Below are positions 17,557 to 28,890 of a DNA stretch of 64,000 nucleotides, one piece after another; the stretch's first letter is position 1, and each line of letters starts with the position of its first letter. A program made the position numbers and the translations under genes. The notes under the pieces were generated by a model that was not told the origin of the DNA, made no database searches, and was given only the letters and a program-made list of their open reading frames with translations. This stretch comes from an uncultured Sphingomonadales bacterium (GTDB taxonomy: Bacteria; Pseudomonadota; Alphaproteobacteria; Sphingomonadales; Sphingomonadaceae): contig CAIMDB010000007.1 of NCBI GenBank assembly GCA_903839675.1, positions 62,001-126,000 of the forward strand, read 5' to 3'.

Positions 17557-17889
17557 CAACGCGGACTCAAGCTCGCTCTCCTTTGCGGATCGCTGCTTGT
17601 GTCTTCTGCCCAAGCGTCAACATTGCCCGGCGAAGTTTTTCCGGACTTCAACACGGCGGAACGCTGTGCCGCCATGGCGGCGTCGAGCCATGAACGCATC
17701 AAGCGGATGGCCGAAGTCTGCCCCGAACGTGAGGCAGGCTATAAGGATATGGCCAAGGCGTTTTGGGACAAGGTTGACGAAGCGCAGCGTGGCGAGTGCG
17801 AGATGTCCGCATCGCTTGCGCTGGGGAGCTATGAGATTTTGAGCGATTGCTTGCGCGACCAGCAAATACTGGCAGGAGCTGCCCAATAA
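17524..17889 (+). CDS. Secreted Cys-containing protein whose N-terminus copies that of NuoG
   Basis: A protein of 121 residues. Its first 11 residues, [11 protein letters not shown], nearly repeat the NuoG start [12 protein letters not shown] signal-peptide-like core follows (GLKLALLCGSLLVSSAQA), then a mature domain with three Cys and an alpha-helical pattern (NTAERCAAMAASSHERIKR, AEVCPEREAGYKDMAKAFW, GECEMSASLALGSYE). A GGAGG precedes the ATG, and the stop overlaps the nuoG ATG (TAATG). No internal ATG or good alternative start was seen before the hydrophobic core. The function is unknown. An inserted gene that took over the translation start of nuoG is the simplest reading. Confidence 0.68.
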   Translation: MAKVTVDGTAIQRGLKLALLCGSLLVSSAQASTLPGEVFPDFNTAERCAAMAASSHERIKRMAEVCPEREAGYKDMAKAFWDKVDEAQRGECEMSASLALGSYEILSDCLRDQQILAGAAQ

Positions 17890-19907
17890 TGCCTAAAGTC
17901 ACCGTAGACGGCACCGAAATCGAAGTCCCCGCAGGCGCCACTGTCCTTCAGGCGTGTGAGCTGGCGGGCAAGGAAATCCCGCGTTTCTGCTATCATGAGC
18001 GGCTGTCCATCGCGGGCAATTGCCGCATGTGCCTTGTGGAAGTCGCGCCGGGTCCGCCCAAGCCGCAGGCGTCGTGCGCGCTGCCCGCCGCCGAAGGCCA
18101 GGTCATCAAGACCGACAGCGCGATGGTCAAAAAAGCGCGCGAAGGGGTGATGGAGTTTCTCCTCATCAACCACCCGCTCGATTGCCCGATCTGCGATCAA
18201 GGTGGCGAGTGCGATTTGCAGGATCAGTCGGTGGCTTATGGTCGTGGTGGATCGCGTTATGACGAGAATAAGCGCGCCGTGACCGAGAAGTATATGGGCC
18301 CGCTCGTCAAGACGGTGATGACGCGCTGCATCCAGTGCACGCGCTGCGTCCGCTTTGCCGAAGAAGTGGCGGGGATTGAGGAAATCGGCGCGATTGGTCG
18401 CGGTGAGAATATGCAGATCACCAGCTATCTTGAGCGCGCTGTCACCAGTGAGCTGTCGGGCAATGTTGTTGACCTCTGCCCGGTCGGCGCGCTGACATCC
18501 AAGCCCTACGCCTTCATGGCGCGGCCTTGGGAATTGAAGAACACCGCCGCCATTGACGTGATGGATGCCGTGGGCACCAACATCCGCCTCGACAGCCGTG
18601 GCCGTCAGGTGCTGCGCGCTGTGCCGCGCATCAACGAAGACGTGAACGAGGAATGGGCGAGCGATAAGACGCGCCACGCGGTCGATGGCCTTGTGCAGCG
18701 CCGCCTCGACAAGCCCTTCGTTCGCAAGAATGGCAAGCTCGTCGCGGTCGAATGGGCCGATGCGCTGAAGGCTGTAGCCGCTGCTGCTGAAAAGGCCGGC
18801 AAGTCGGTCGCGGCCATCGCAGGCGATCAGGTCGATTGCGAAACGATGTTCGCCGCGCGCCAGCTGGTGAAGTCGCTGGGCGGCACGATGTTTGAAGGCC
18901 GCCAGACAGGTCTGGCCTATGACACGTCGAGCCTGTCCGCCGTCAACTTCAACACTGGCATTGCGAATATCGAGAACGCCGATGTCATCTTGCTCGTTGG
19001 CTCGGACCTCCGTCGTGAGGCGCCGCTCGTCAATACGCGCATCCAAAAGGCTGTCCGCAAGCGCGGCGCGAAGGTGTTCGCGATCGGGCCGGATACCGAC
19101 CTGACGTATAAGGCGGAATTCCTCGGCGCGAACCTTGGCTTGCTCTCCAAGCTGCCCAAGCATGTCGCCGATGCCTTTAAAGCGGCGGAACGCCCTGCGA
19201 TCATCGTCGGTGGAGGTTCGCTGCGCTATGAAGGCGCACATGGGGCTGCACTTGCTTTCGCCAAGAAGCACAAGCTGGTGCGTGACGGTTGGAACGGCTT
19301 TAACGTCCTGCACTTTGCCGCCGCGCGCATGGGCGGGCTGATGCTCGGCTATGCCTTTGAAGGCGGGATCAAGGCATTGGCGGCCAAGAAGCCCAAGCTG
19401 GCCTTCTTCCTCGGTGCCGACGAAGTTGATTATTCGATCTTCGCTGACACGTTCAAAGTCTATGTCGGCCATCACGGCGATGCGGGTGCCCATGCGGCAG
19501 ACGTCATCCTGCCTGGCGCTGCTTATACCGAAAAATCAGGAACTTACGTGAACCTCGAGGGTCGCGTGCAGCGCGGCGATCGCGCCGTCTTCCCGCCGGG
19601 GGATGCGCGTGAGGACTGGTCGATCTTCCGGGCACTCTCCGATCTGACGGGCAAGGTGCTGCCATTCGACAGCCTTGATGCGCTGCGCGCGGACATGGCG
19701 AAGGCCGTGCCGGCGCTGGGCCGTGAAGGTCTGGCGACCTATGGCTGGGATGTCCCGTCGCTGCCCGACAAGGCGAGTGCTGACATTGCTGATTATCCGA
19801 TCAAGGATTTCTACCTGACCAATGCCATATGCCGCGCTTCGGAAACGATGCAGCGCTGCTCATCGGAACTGGTCCACGGGGAAGAATGGCTGGAGGCCGC
19901 GGAATGA
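17889..19907 (+). CDS. nuoG: NADH-quinone oxidoreductase subunit G
   Basis: A protein of 672 residues, the 75-kDa subunit. The N-terminal 2Fe-2S domain has [15 protein letters not shown]. The His/Cys cluster region follows with [16 protein letters not shown], then the 4Fe-4S motif [17 protein letters not shown], and a long molybdopterin-oxidoreductase-like domain without a cofactor role. The start is fixed by the TAATG junction at 17887-17891. It hands over to nuoH with an ATGA overlap. Confidence 0.97.
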   Translation: MPKVTVDGTEIEVPAGATVLQACELAGKEIPRFCYHERLSIAGNCRMCLVEVAPGPPKPQASCALPAAEGQVIKTDSAMVKKAREGVMEFLLINHPLDCPICDQGGECDLQDQSVAYGRGGSRYDENKRAVTEKYMGPLVKTVMTRCIQCTRCVRFAEEVAGIEEIGAIGRGENMQITSYLERAVTSELSGNVVDLCPVGALTSKPYAFMARPWELKNTAAIDVMDAVGTNIRLDSRGRQVLRAVPRINEDVNEEWASDKTRHAVDGLVQRRLDKPFVRKNGKLVAVEWADALKAVAAAAEKAGKSVAAIAGDQVDCETMFAARQLVKSLGGTMFEGRQTGLAYDTSSLSAVNFNTGIANIENADVILLVGSDLRREAPLVNTRIQKAVRKRGAKVFAIGPDTDLTYKAEFLGANLGLLSKLPKHVADAFKAAERPAIIVGGGSLRYEGAHGAALAFAKKHKLVRDGWNGFNVLHFAAARMGGLMLGYAFEGGIKALAAKKPKLAFFLGADEVDYSIFADTFKVYVGHHGDAGAHAADVILPGAAYTEKSGTYVNLEGRVQRGDRAVFPPGDAREDWSIFRALSDLTGKVLPFDSLDALRADMAKAVPALGREGLATYGWDVPSLPDKASADIADYPIKDFYLTNAICRASETMQRCSSELVHGEEWLEAAE

Positions 19908-20950
19908 CCGAGTGGTTCCAATCAACCTGGATGGGGCCAGCCTTGGGCTGGTTCGTCTCCACGACGATCCTCATCCTCATGATCGCGCTGCCGCTGATGC
20001 TGGCCGTCGCCATGATCATCTACGCCGACCGCAAGATCTGGGCGGCGATGGCGCTGCGCCGTGGCCCGAACGTCGTCGGTCCGCTCGGCCTGCTCCAATC
20101 CTTTGCAGATGGCCTGAAGGTCATGCTGCAGGAAACGATCATTCCGTCGGCAGCGAACCGGGGCCTGTTCCTGTTGGCGCCGATCATCACCTTCACCGTC
20201 GCGCTGATCGTCTGGGCGGTCATCCCGTTCGGCGAGGGCATGGTGTTGGCCGACATCAACGTCGGGCTGCTCTATCTGCTCGCGGCGTCCTCACTCGGCG
20301 TTTACGGCGTGATCATTTCGGGTTGGGCGTCCAACTCCAAATATCCCTTCTATTCGGCGCTTCGTGCCGCTGCACAGATGGTGTCTTATGAAGTTTCGAT
20401 CGGCTTTGTGCTGATCTCGGTCGTCCTCTGGGCAGACAGCTTCAACCTCTCGACCATCGTGCTGGCGCAGCAGGCGCATGTCTTTGGTTTCCTCAACGGC
20501 TTCGGTTTCAACCCGCTGCTCTTCCCGATGGCGGTGGTGTTCCTCATCTCGGCGCTGGCCGAAACGGCCCGCGCGCCGTTCGATTTGACCGAAGCGGAAT
20601 CGGAACTCGTCGCGGGGTATCAGACCGAGTATTCCTCGATGTCCTTCGCGCTCTTCTGGCTCGGCGAATATGCCAATGTGCTGCTGATGTGCGCGCTCAA
20701 TGCGATCCTGTTCTGGGGCGGCTGGCTGCCTCCCGTTGATTGGGCGCCGCTTTATGCCGTTCCCGGCATCATCTGGTTCTTCGCCAAGATCCTCATCTTC
20801 TTCTTCGTCTTCTCGTGGATCAAGGCGACGGTGCCGCGCTATCGCTATGACCAGCTGATGCGGCTCGGCTGGAAGATCTTCCTGCCCATTTCGCTGATCT
20901 GGGTTTTCCTCGTTTCCGGCTATCTGATGCTGACAAGGTACGGCGCATGA
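19904..20950 (+). CDS. nuoH: NADH-quinone oxidoreductase subunit H
   Basis: A protein of 348 residues with about eight membrane helices. Family motifs are [20 protein letters not shown] (residues about 38-57), the cytoplasmic loop [20 protein letters not shown] with the quinone-channel acidic residues, and [18 protein letters not shown]. It forms most of the quinone channel with NuoB and NuoD. The ATG at 19904 overlaps the nuoG stop. Confidence 0.97.
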   Translation: MTEWFQSTWMGPALGWFVSTTILILMIALPLMLAVAMIIYADRKIWAAMALRRGPNVVGPLGLLQSFADGLKVMLQETIIPSAANRGLFLLAPIITFTVALIVWAVIPFGEGMVLADINVGLLYLLAASSLGVYGVIISGWASNSKYPFYSALRAAAQMVSYEVSIGFVLISVVLWADSFNLSTIVLAQQAHVFGFLNGFGFNPLLFPMAVVFLISALAETARAPFDLTEAESELVAGYQTEYSSMSFALFWLGEYANVLLMCALNAILFWGGWLPPVDWAPLYAVPGIIWFFAKILIFFFVFSWIKATVPRYRYDQLMRLGWKIFLPISLIWVFLVSGYLMLTRYGA

Positions 20951-21435
20951 GTTTGATCGCTCACTACATCAAGACGTTCACCCTGTGGGAGTTCGTGAAG
21001 GCGCATTGGCTGACCTTGAAGTACTTCTTCAAGCCCAAGGCGACGATCAACTATCCCTATGAGCGCAACCCGCTGTCCCCGCGTTTCCGTGGAGAGCATG
21101 CACTCCGTCGTTATCCCAATGGGGAAGAGCGCTGCATCGCGTGTAAGCTGTGCGAAGCGGTCTGCCCGGCGCAGGCGATCACCATTGAGGCCGAACCGCG
21201 CGAAGACGGCAGCCGCCGCACGACGCGCTACGACATTGACATGACGAAGTGCATCTATTGCGGCTTCTGTCAGGAAGCCTGCCCGGTGGACGCCATCGTG
21301 GAAGGTCCGAACCTCGAATTCTCGACCGAAACGCGTGAAGAGCTGCTGTATGACAAGGACAAGCTCCTTTCGAACGGCGATCGCTGGGAACGTGCCATTG
21401 CTGCGAACCTCGCAGCTGACGCGCCGTACCGGTAA
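20947..21435 (+). CDS. nuoI: NADH-quinone oxidoreductase subunit I
   Basis: A protein of 162 residues with two 4Fe-4S clusters: [12 protein letters not shown] (residues about 60-71) and [20 protein letters not shown] (about 99-118). It passes electrons toward N2 in NuoB. It overlaps the nuoH stop (ATGA) and is followed by an 18-base gap with GGGGGGAG before nuoJ. Confidence 0.97.
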   Translation: MSLIAHYIKTFTLWEFVKAHWLTLKYFFKPKATINYPYERNPLSPRFRGEHALRRYPNGEERCIACKLCEAVCPAQAITIEAEPREDGSRRTTRYDIDMTKCIYCGFCQEACPVDAIVEGPNLEFSTETREELLYDKDKLLSNGDRWERAIAANLAADAPYR

Positions 21436-21453
21436 GGGAAGAGGGGGGAGACC

Positions 21454-22065
21454 ATGATCCAGGCTTTTGCCTTCTACCTGTTCGCCGCTGTCGTCATCCT
21501 TTCGGGTGCACTGACGGTGCTGTCGCGCAATCCAGTCCATAGCGTGCTGTGGCTGATCCTCGCCTTCTTCAACGCGGCGGGCCTGATGGTCCTCGTGGGC
21601 GCTGAATTCATCGCGATGCTGCTCGTCATCGTCTATGTCGGTGCGGTCGCGGTGCTGTTCCTGTTCGTCGTTATGATGCTCGACATCGACTTTGCCGAGT
21701 TGCGCAGCGGCTTTGTCCGCTACGGGTTCTTCGGTTTGCTGGTTGCGTTGGTTTTGGCCGCAGAGATGATCATCGCGGGCGGTGCCTGGAGCGCGGGGAG
21801 CCTTGAGCTGTCGCAGCGCGCAGCGCCAACGTCTGGCGATCTTCCGAACATCGAGGCGATGGGTGCGCTCATCTATTCCAAATATCTCTATATTTTTGAA
21901 GCCGCTGGCCTGGTGCTCCTTGTCGCGATGATCGGTGCGATTGTGCTGACCCACCGCGAACGCAAGGACGTCCGCCCGCAGAATATCTCGGATCAGGTTC
22001 GTCGCCGTCCGCAGGATGCGGTGCGCAATGTGGTCCAGCCGGTTGGGCAGGGGGTAGAACTATGA
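21454..22065 (+). CDS. nuoJ: NADH-quinone oxidoreductase subunit J
   Basis: A protein of 203 residues with five membrane helices. The conserved [19 protein letters not shown] and [19 protein letters not shown] (the pi-bulge helix) are visible, and a basic C-terminal tail follows [12 protein letters not shown]. It is part of the membrane arm next to NuoA, NuoH and NuoK. GGGGGAGACC precedes the ATG. It overlaps nuoK by 4 bases. Confidence 0.96.
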   Translation: MIQAFAFYLFAAVVILSGALTVLSRNPVHSVLWLILAFFNAAGLMVLVGAEFIAMLLVIVYVGAVAVLFLFVVMMLDIDFAELRSGFVRYGFFGLLVALVLAAEMIIAGGAWSAGSLELSQRAAPTSGDLPNIEAMGALIYSKYLYIFEAAGLVLLVAMIGAIVLTHRERKDVRPQNISDQVRRRPQDAVRNVVQPVGQGVEL

Positions 22066-22367
22066 TCGGGATCCAGCATTATCTGGTCGTCTCGGCGATC
22101 CTGTTTACGATGGGGGTGCTCGGCATCTTCATCAACCGGAAGAACATCATCATCATCCTGATGGCGATTGAACTCATCCTGCTTTCGGTGAACATCAACC
22201 TCGTCGCGTTCAGCGCCTTCCTTGGCGATCTGGTCGGGCAGGTGTTCGCCATGTTTGTGCTGACCGTGGCGGCGGGCGAAGCGGCCATTGGCCTTGCCAT
22301 CCTCGTCATTTACTTCCGCGGACGCGGATCGATTGCGGTTGATGATGTCAACCGGATGAAGGGCTAA
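22062..22367 (+). CDS. nuoK: NADH-quinone oxidoreductase subunit K
   Basis: A protein of 101 residues with three helices. It carries the two buried glutamates expected for proton transfer ([13 protein letters not shown] and [16 protein letters not shown]). The C-terminal tail is [16 protein letters not shown]. It starts in the ATGA overlap with nuoJ. Confidence 0.96.
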   Translation: MIGIQHYLVVSAILFTMGVLGIFINRKNIIIILMAIELILLSVNINLVAFSAFLGDLVGQVFAMFVLTVAAGEAAIGLAILVIYFRGRGSIAVDDVNRMKG

Positions 22368-22373
22368 CGCGCC

Positions 22374-24416
22374 GTGGAAACCATCAAGCTTATCGTTTTC
22401 CTGCCGCTCTTGGCCGCGCTGGTCGCAGGTCTTGGCAACCGGATGATCGGCAATGTCGCGGCCAAGGCCGTGACGACCGCTGCCTTGTTCATCTCCTGCG
22501 CGCTGAGCTGGCCGATTTTCCTGTCGTTCCTCGGCGGTCATGCCGAAGCGCAAGTCGTGCCGGTGCTGGACTTCATCCGCTCGGGTGACTTGAACGTCCA
22601 ATGGTCGCTGCGCGTTGATACGCTGACGGCGGTCATGCTCGTCGTGGTGACAAGCGTGTCGAGCCTCGTGCACCTCTACAGCTGGGGCTATATGTCCGAA
22701 GACCCCAGCCAGCCGCGCTTCTTTGCGTATCTGTCGCTCTTCACCTTCGCGATGCTCATGCTCGTGACGGCGGATAGTCTGGTGCAGATGTTCTTCGGCT
22801 GGGAAGGCGTGGGCCTTGCGTCCTACCTGCTCATCGGCTTCTGGTATCACAAGCCCAGCGCGAATGCGGCCGCCATCAAGGCGTTCGTCGTCAACCGCGT
22901 GGGCGATTTCGGCTTCTCGCTCGGCATCTTCGGTGTGTTCCTTGTGTTTGGCACGGTGTCGATCCCTGAAATTCTGGAAGCGGCTCCTGGCTATGCCGGG
23001 TCAACCATTGGCTTCCTCGGCTATCGCATCGACACGATCACCTTGCTCTGCATCCTGCTGTTCATCGGCGCGATGGGCAAATCTGCGCAGCTTGGCCTCC
23101 ACACCTGGTTGCCAGACGCGATGGAAGGCCCAACGCCGGTCTCCGCGCTGATCCACGCGGCAACGATGGTCACCGCAGGCGTGTTCATGGTCTGCCGGCT
23201 GTCGCCGCTGTTTGAACTGTCGGACGTCGCGACGAACCTCGTCACCTACGTAGGCGCGGCAACCGCATTGTTCGCCGCAACGGTTGGCACAACGCAAACC
23301 GACATTAAGCGCGTCATCGCCTATTCGACCTGTTCGCAGCTCGGCTATATGTTCTTCGCAGCAGGCACGGGCGCTTATGGCGCGGCGATGTTCCACCTCT
23401 TCACGCACGCCTTCTTTAAGGCGCTGCTGTTCTTGGGCGCGGGCTCGGTCATCCATGCCATGCACCATGAACAGGACATGCGGTACTATGGCGGCCTACG
23501 GAAGCACATCCCGTTCACCTTCTGGGCAATGATGGCAGGTACGCTCGCGATCACCGGCGTCGGTGTGATCGGCGTGTTCGGATTTGCAGGCTTCTACTCC
23601 AAGGACGCGATCATCGAAGCGGCGTTCGCCAGCGGCACCGAAGCGGGTGGCGTGGCCTTCGCGGTCGCCGTGTTCGCAGCCCTGCTGACGAGCTTCTATA
23701 GCTGGCGTCTCATTTTCCTCACCTTCTACGGCAAGCCCCGCTGGTCGCAGTCGGAGCATATCCAGCATGCGGCACATGATGCGCACGGCCATGACGATCA
23801 TGCCCATGGTCATGACGATCATCACGCCCATGCGCAGGATGATGACGGGACGCTTGGCTATCACCCGCATGAAAGCCCACTGCCGATGCTGGTGCCGCTC
23901 GCGGTGCTGACCATTGGCGCGATCTTTGCCGGTTACGGCTTCCACCATGCCTTTATCGGCGCGGAGGAAGGTGCCGCGTTCTGGCAGGGTAGCCTCGCCT
24001 TTGACGCGCATCTGATGCACGCAATGCATGAAGTGCCGCTGCTGGTGAAGCTGTCAGCGACCATTGTCATGATCCTTGGCCTCGCCATTGCCTGGCTGGC
24101 CTATATCAAGGACACGACGATCCCCGCGCGCTTCACGGCGACATTCCCCGCTGTATATCAGTTCCTCCTGAACAAGTGGTATTGGGATGAGCTGTACAAC
24201 ATTCTGTTCGTGAAGCCGTCGCTGTGGCTGGGCTGCATCCTTTGGAAGAAGGGTGACGAAGGCACGATTGACCGCTTTGGCCCGCATGGGGCAGCGGAAG
24301 TCGTGCTGCAGGGCAGCCGGTTGGCCGTCCGCTTCCAGTCCGGATATCTTTATTCTTACGCCTTCGTGATGCTCCTCGGGCTCGTCGGCTTTGCAACTTG
24401 GGCGATGACACGATGA
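22374..24416 (+). CDS. nuoL: NADH-quinone oxidoreductase subunit L
   Basis: A protein of 680 residues, the distal antiporter-like proton-pumping subunit, starting with GTG. Key sites are [18 protein letters not shown], the [30 protein letters not shown] block and [20 protein letters not shown], followed by the long amphipathic C-terminal helix region and a last membrane segment. Residues about 461-490 form a loop with more than ten His and many Asp, not typical of all NuoL proteins. nuoM starts inside its stop (ATGA). Confidence 0.96.
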   Translation: METIKLIVFLPLLAALVAGLGNRMIGNVAAKAVTTAALFISCALSWPIFLSFLGGHAEAQVVPVLDFIRSGDLNVQWSLRVDTLTAVMLVVVTSVSSLVHLYSWGYMSEDPSQPRFFAYLSLFTFAMLMLVTADSLVQMFFGWEGVGLASYLLIGFWYHKPSANAAAIKAFVVNRVGDFGFSLGIFGVFLVFGTVSIPEILEAAPGYAGSTIGFLGYRIDTITLLCILLFIGAMGKSAQLGLHTWLPDAMEGPTPVSALIHAATMVTAGVFMVCRLSPLFELSDVATNLVTYVGAATALFAATVGTTQTDIKRVIAYSTCSQLGYMFFAAGTGAYGAAMFHLFTHAFFKALLFLGAGSVIHAMHHEQDMRYYGGLRKHIPFTFWAMMAGTLAITGVGVIGVFGFAGFYSKDAIIEAAFASGTEAGGVAFAVAVFAALLTSFYSWRLIFLTFYGKPRWSQSEHIQHAAHDAHGHDDHAHGHDDHHAHAQDDDGTLGYHPHESPLPMLVPLAVLTIGAIFAGYGFHHAFIGAEEGAAFWQGSLAFDAHLMHAMHEVPLLVKLSATIVMILGLAIAWLAYIKDTTIPARFTATFPAVYQFLLNKWYWDELYNILFVKPSLWLGCILWKKGDEGTIDRFGPHGAAEVVLQGSRLAVRFQSGYLYSYAFVMLLGLVGFATWAMTR

Positions 24417-25951
24417 GCTTCCCCATTCTCTCGACCATGATCCTGCTGCCCGTGGTGGCAGCGTTCCTGACGATCTTCCTCAGCGCCAATGCGGCCCGCT
24501 GGGCAGCGCTGGGGACGACGCTGGCGCTGTTCGTTCTCGGCATCGTGCTGTGGCAGGCCTATGATATTGGCGGCCCACAGTGGCAGTTTGTGGAACAGGC
24601 GCCGATCTTTGGTCAGCGCTTCTCCTGGGCGCTGGGCATTGATGGCATCGCCCTGATGCTCATCGTCCTGTCGGTGTTCCTGATGCCGATCTGCATTCTC
24701 GCCAGCTGGGAATCGATCCAGAAACGCGTGCCGGAATACATGGCGGCCTTCCTGATGATGGAAGCCTTCATGATCGGCGTGTTTGCGGCGCAGGACATGT
24801 TCCTGTTCTACATCTTCTTCGAAGCCGGCCTCATCCCGATGTACCTGATCATCGGCATCTGGGGCGGTGCTGACCGCATCAAGGCAAGCTACAAGTTCTT
24901 CCTCTACACGCTCATCGGTTCGCTGGTGATGCTCGTCGCCATGCTGTGGATGGCGCGTGAAGCAGGCACGAGCGACATTCCGACGCTGCTGCAATACAAC
25001 TTCCCGGTTGAGGCGCAGACTTGGCTCTGGTTCGCGTTCTTCGCCTCCTTTGCGGTCAAGATGCCGATGTGGCCGGTCCACACTTGGTTGCCTGATGCCC
25101 ACGTGCAGGCACCAACCGCAGGCTCAGTCATTCTGGCTGGCGTGCTGTTGAAGATGGGGGGCTATGGCTTCATCCGCTTCTCGCTGCCGATGTTCCCGGA
25201 AGCCTCCGCAGCGCTCGTCTGGGTCGTGTTCGGTATGTCGATGGTTGCGGTGGTCTACACCTCGCTTGTCGCACTTGTTCAGTCGGACATGAAGAAGCTG
25301 ATCGCCTATTCCTCGGTCGCGCATATGGCGTTCGTCACGATCGGCTTGTTCGCGTTCAACCGCCAGGGGATTGAAGGCGCGTTGATCGTCATGCTCGCCC
25401 ACGGTCTTGTCTCAGGCGCGCTCTTCCTGTGCGTCGGCGTGATCTATGATCGTCTGCATACCCGCGAGATTGCGCGCTATGGCGGCCTTGCGAACAACAT
25501 GCCCTATTACGCGCTGTTCTTCCTGTTCTTCACCATGGCGAGCGTCGGCCTGCCGGGTCTTGCCAACTTTGTCGGGGAATTCCTCGCACTGGTGGGCGCC
25601 TATGAAGCGAACAGCTGGGTGGCCGCTGTTGCGACCTTGGGCATCATTCTGGGGGCGGCCTATATGCTGTGGCTCTATCGTCGCGTCGCCTTTGGCACAG
25701 CGGCTGGCGAAGACACGGCATCGATGAAGGACATCACGGCGCGGGAATGGCTGACGCTGGCTCCGATTGCTGCGGCGACCCTTTGGATGGGCGTTTATCC
25801 CGAAAGCTTCATGGCGCCGATGCGCAATGACGTGACGGCAATTCTCGCCCGTATCGAACCGGTCGCGCCGCATGGTGATGCCAAACTGAAAATGGGCGAT
25901 CCCAAGAAACTCGCCAAGGCCCATGAAGCCGCGCACGGGGAGGCGCACTGA
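24413..25951 (+). CDS. nuoM: NADH-quinone oxidoreductase subunit M
   Basis: A protein of 512 residues, an antiporter-like proton-pumping subunit. Seen are [18 protein letters not shown], the [20 protein letters not shown] motif with the pumping Lys, and [19 protein letters not shown]. The tail is rich in Lys, Ala and His ([12 protein letters not shown]). The ATG at 24413 overlaps the nuoL stop; its TGA overlaps the nuoN ATG. Confidence 0.96.
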   Translation: MSFPILSTMILLPVVAAFLTIFLSANAARWAALGTTLALFVLGIVLWQAYDIGGPQWQFVEQAPIFGQRFSWALGIDGIALMLIVLSVFLMPICILASWESIQKRVPEYMAAFLMMEAFMIGVFAAQDMFLFYIFFEAGLIPMYLIIGIWGGADRIKASYKFFLYTLIGSLVMLVAMLWMAREAGTSDIPTLLQYNFPVEAQTWLWFAFFASFAVKMPMWPVHTWLPDAHVQAPTAGSVILAGVLLKMGGYGFIRFSLPMFPEASAALVWVVFGMSMVAVVYTSLVALVQSDMKKLIAYSSVAHMAFVTIGLFAFNRQGIEGALIVMLAHGLVSGALFLCVGVIYDRLHTREIARYGGLANNMPYYALFFLFFTMASVGLPGLANFVGEFLALVGAYEANSWVAAVATLGIILGAAYMLWLYRRVAFGTAAGEDTASMKDITAREWLTLAPIAAATLWMGVYPESFMAPMRNDVTAILARIEPVAPHGDAKLKMGDPKKLAKAHEAAHGEAH

Positions 25952-27378
25952 TGTCCATTGCCGCTTCACTCCTGCTGACGCTGCCCGAGATTATTCTCTC
26001 GGTCTCGGCCATAGCCCTCATGCTCGTCGCCGCTTTTGCCGGTGACAGCGCCACCCGTTTCGTCAATGGGGCGGCGGTTGCTGCTCTCTTTGCGGCGTTC
26101 CTGTCGCTCGGCGCGGAGGGCGTTGCGTTTGATGGCCTTTACAGCGCCGATGCCTTCTCGGACTTTGCCAAGCCGTTGATCTATTTGGCGGCAGGCGTCT
26201 CCATCCTGCTGTCGACACGCTTCTTTGCGGCGGAAGACAAGCTCCGTGCGGAATATTCGGTCCTTATCCTGCTGGCGACGGTCGGCATGGGCATGATGGT
26301 TTCTGCGACCAACCTCCTGACACTCTATGTCGGTCTCGAACTGCAGAGCCTTGCCGCTTACGTGCTCGCAAGCTTCATGCGTAAGGACCAGCGCTCGGCG
26401 GAAGCGGGCCTGAAGTACTTCGTGCTTGGCGCGCTCGCCTCGGGCATCCTGCTTTACGGTATCTCGCTGCTCTACGGCTTCTCCGGCACGACCGACTATC
26501 ACGGCGTTGCGACAGCCCTCGCCGATGGGGTGGGCATGGGTGAGTTGTTCGGCATCGTGTTCGTGCTCTCCGGCCTCTCTTTCAAGATCGCCGCCGTGCC
26601 GTTCCACATGTGGACGCCGGACGTTTATGAAGGCGCGCCGACGCCTGTAACTGCCTATTTCGGCAGCGCGCCAAAGGTTGCGGCTGTTGCGTTGCTGGTG
26701 CGTGTGACGATTGAAGCGATGGGCAGTGCGGTCACCAGCTGGCAGCAGATCCTGATTTTCACCTCGCTCGCCTCGATCATCCTCGGCGCCGTCGGAGCCA
26801 TCGGTCAGACCAACATCAAGCGCCTGCTCGCTTATTCGTCGATCAACAATGTCGGCTTCGTGCTTGTCGGTCTTGCCGCGGGTACGGAAGCGGGCGTGTC
26901 GGCCACAATGACCTACATGGTCATCTACGTGCTGATGACGCTGGGCAGCTTTGCCTGCGTGTTGCAGATGCGTGCCGCCGATGGCCGTCATGTTGAGGAT
27001 ATTGCGAGCCTTGCAGGTCTCTCGCGCCGTCAGCCTGCATTGGCCGCCGCAATCGCGATCTTCATGTTCTCGCTGGCGGGCATCCCGCCGCTGCTCGGCT
27101 TCTGGGCCAAGTTCGTCGTGTTCGACGCGGCCGTCGCGGCGGGCCTCATGCCGCTCGCCGTCATTGGCATCGCCGCCTCGACCATCGGTGCGTTCTACTA
27201 TCTGAAGATCGTCAAAATCATGTATTTTGACGAGCCTGCAGAAGCCTATCACCCGGTCGGCAGCTATGTTGAAAGCGGCGTAATCGCTCTGACGGCACTG
27301 GCGGTTTCACCGCTGGGCTATCTTGCCATTCCGATGCTGAGTGCGGCCTCGGCTGTCGCTGCAAAGGCCCTGTTCTGA
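25951..27378 (+). CDS. nuoN: NADH-quinone oxidoreductase subunit N
   Basis: A protein of 475 residues, the third antiporter-like subunit. Motifs include LYVGLELQSLAAYVLASFMR, KIAAVPFHMWTPDVYEGAPT, IGQTNIKRLLAYSSINNVGF and SLAGIPPLLGFWAKF. It completes the nuoA-N set. Its stop codon overlaps the proposed start of birA. Confidence 0.97.
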   Translation: MSIAASLLLTLPEIILSVSAIALMLVAAFAGDSATRFVNGAAVAALFAAFLSLGAEGVAFDGLYSADAFSDFAKPLIYLAAGVSILLSTRFFAAEDKLRAEYSVLILLATVGMGMMVSATNLLTLYVGLELQSLAAYVLASFMRKDQRSAEAGLKYFVLGALASGILLYGISLLYGFSGTTDYHGVATALADGVGMGELFGIVFVLSGLSFKIAAVPFHMWTPDVYEGAPTPVTAYFGSAPKVAAVALLVRVTIEAMGSAVTSWQQILIFTSLASIILGAVGAIGQTNIKRLLAYSSINNVGFVLVGLAAGTEAGVSATMTYMVIYVLMTLGSFACVLQMRAADGRHVEDIASLAGLSRRQPALAAAIAIFMFSLAGIPPLLGFWAKFVVFDAAVAAGLMPLAVIGIAASTIGAFYYLKIVKIMYFDEPAEAYHPVGSYVESGVIALTALAVSPLGYLAIPMLSAASAVAAKALF

Positions 27379-28088
27379 GCGATCGGTTCCGCGCGGTCTT
27401 AGAGACCGGCTCGACCAATGCTGACCTGTTGGCACTGGCTGACGTCGGATCACCCGATGGCGTCTGGCTTCGCGCAGACCGGCAAACGGCGGGCAAGGGC
27501 CGGATGGGGCGGGACTGGCAGTCTCCCCTTGGCAACTTCTACGGCAGCACTTTGGTGGGCCTGCGCGCGGGAGATCCGCCAGCCGCCACGCTCGCTCTGG
27601 TCGCCGCTGTGGCCCTGCACGACGCGCTTCGTTTTCTCGCGCCGGATATCCTATTCCAGATCAAATGGCCCAACGACATCATGGCCGACGGCGCAAAGCT
27701 CTCCGGCATCTTGCTGGAACGGTCCGGGGACGCTGTGGTCATCGGCATCGGCGTTAACCTTGCCTTTCATCCCGAAGGCCTTGACCGCAAGGTCACAAGC
27801 TTAGCCGCACTCGGCGCACCGGTGCCCGAGCCAGCGGAATTCCAGATCGTTCTTGCCGGTCATTTGGACGACTTGCTTGCGCGTTGGCGCAGCGAGGGGT
27901 TGATTGCATTGCGCGCCGCTTGGGTCGAACGGGCGCATCCAAAGGGTACGGCGCTCACTGTCAACGCGCCTGACGGATCGGCGACACAAGGCTTGTTCGA
28001 TGGCCTTGCCGACGACGGGGCCTTGATGCTGCGCTTGGCGGATGGCACCATCCGTGCCATTCACGCAGGCGATATATTCCTGATTTGA
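27375..28088 (+). CDS. birA: Biotin-[acetyl-CoA-carboxylase] ligase
   Basis: A protein of about 237 residues, without the N-terminal DNA-binding domain, so an enzyme only. It activates biotin with ATP and attaches it to carboxyl carrier protein. Seen are [13 protein letters not shown] (biotin site), [18 protein letters not shown] (the GRGRRGR-like loop), [19 protein letters not shown] with the active Lys, and IGIGVNL. The essential ETGSTN block lies upstream of the first ATG/GTG/TTG in frame (TTG 27429). The only candidate start before it is CTG at 27375, which overlaps the nuoN stop as CTGA, with AAAGG 7 bases upstream. The product is secure; the start is tentative. Confidence 0.87.
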   Translation: MSDRFRAVLETGSTNADLLALADVGSPDGVWLRADRQTAGKGRMGRDWQSPLGNFYGSTLVGLRAGDPPAATLALVAAVALHDALRFLAPDILFQIKWPNDIMADGAKLSGILLERSGDAVVIGIGVNLAFHPEGLDRKVTSLAALGAPVPEPAEFQIVLAGHLDDLLARWRSEGLIALRAAWVERAHPKGTALTVNAPDGSATQGLFDGLADDGALMLRLADGTIRAIHAGDIFLI

Positions 28089-28107
28089 AGAGAAAAGGGT
28101 GGGGCGG

Positions 28108-28890
28108 ATGCTGCTCGCGATTGACGCCGGCAATACCAACATCAAGTTTGCGCTATTTGACGGTTTGGAGATTGCCGCCCGCTGGCGCATCGCGACGGAC
28201 GCGCGGCGCACAGGCGATGAATATGCCGTCTGGCTGCTGCAATTGCTGGAACTTGAAGGCTATAAGCGCAGTGACGTGACGGATGTCATCATCTCCACGG
28301 TGGTTCCGCGCGCGCTCCACAATCTGCAGGTGTTATCGTCCAAATATTTCGGACTGGACGCACTGGTGGCCGGTCGGGGTGCCGTGCCTTGGGGGCTCGA
28401 GCTCGACGTGGACGAGCCGCAAAATGTGGGTGCTGATCGCGCCTGTAATGCCACCGCCGCGCATGCGGGGCATGAAGGCGAGCTGATCGTCATCAGCTTT
28501 GGCACGGCAACGACGGTCGACCACATCGGTGCGACCGGGGCTTATCATGGCGGGATCATCGCCCCGGGCATCAACCTCTCGCTCGATGCCTTGGTGGCGG
28601 CAGCCGCAAAGCTCCCCCGTATCGCCATAGAAGCCCCTCCCACCGACAACGTGATCGGCCGTACGACCGAGAGCCAGATGCTCATCGGCATCTATTTTGG
28701 CTATGTCGCCATGATTGAGGGCCTCATCGCCCGCATGAAGGCACAAATCGGCAAACCGGTAAAAGTCGTCGCAACCGGCGGCCTTGCGCCGCTTTTTCAA
28801 CAACATGCCCATCTGTTTGATGCGATTGATGGTGATTTGACACTTAGGGGCCTTGCCATTCTCTACGCGCGCCGCGAAGGCAGGGCATGA
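28108..28890 (+). CDS. coaX: Type III pantothenate kinase
   Basis: A protein of 260 residues of the CoaX/Baf family. It phosphorylates pantothenate, the first step of CoA synthesis. The ATP-binding start is [17 protein letters not shown]. The middle holds [20 protein letters not shown] and [12 protein letters not shown], then [15 protein letters not shown], and the C-terminal [11 protein letters not shown]. The ATG at 28108 has AAGGG 8 bases upstream; a GTG three codons earlier is less likely. It ends in an ATGA overlap with the RNase J gene. Confidence 0.94.
   Translation: MLLAIDAGNTNIKFALFDGLEIAARWRIATDARRTGDEYAVWLLQLLELEGYKRSDVTDVIISTVVPRALHNLQVLSSKYFGLDALVAGRGAVPWGLELDVDEPQNVGADRACNATAAHAGHEGELIVISFGTATTVDHIGATGAYHGGIIAPGINLSLDALVAAAAKLPRIAIEAPPTDNVIGRTTESQMLIGIYFGYVAMIEGLIARMKAQIGKPVKVVATGGLAPLFQQHAHLFDAIDGDLTLRGLAILYARREGRA

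Noticed and set aside
17829-19493. Very long open frame on the minus strand opposite nuoG, and similar ones opposite nuoN, pgk and tkt
   Set aside because: High-GC coding sequence commonly leaves the opposite strand open. These frames have no ribosome sites, no recognisable domains and very Arg/His/Asp-rich composition, and they lie wholly within conserved genes.
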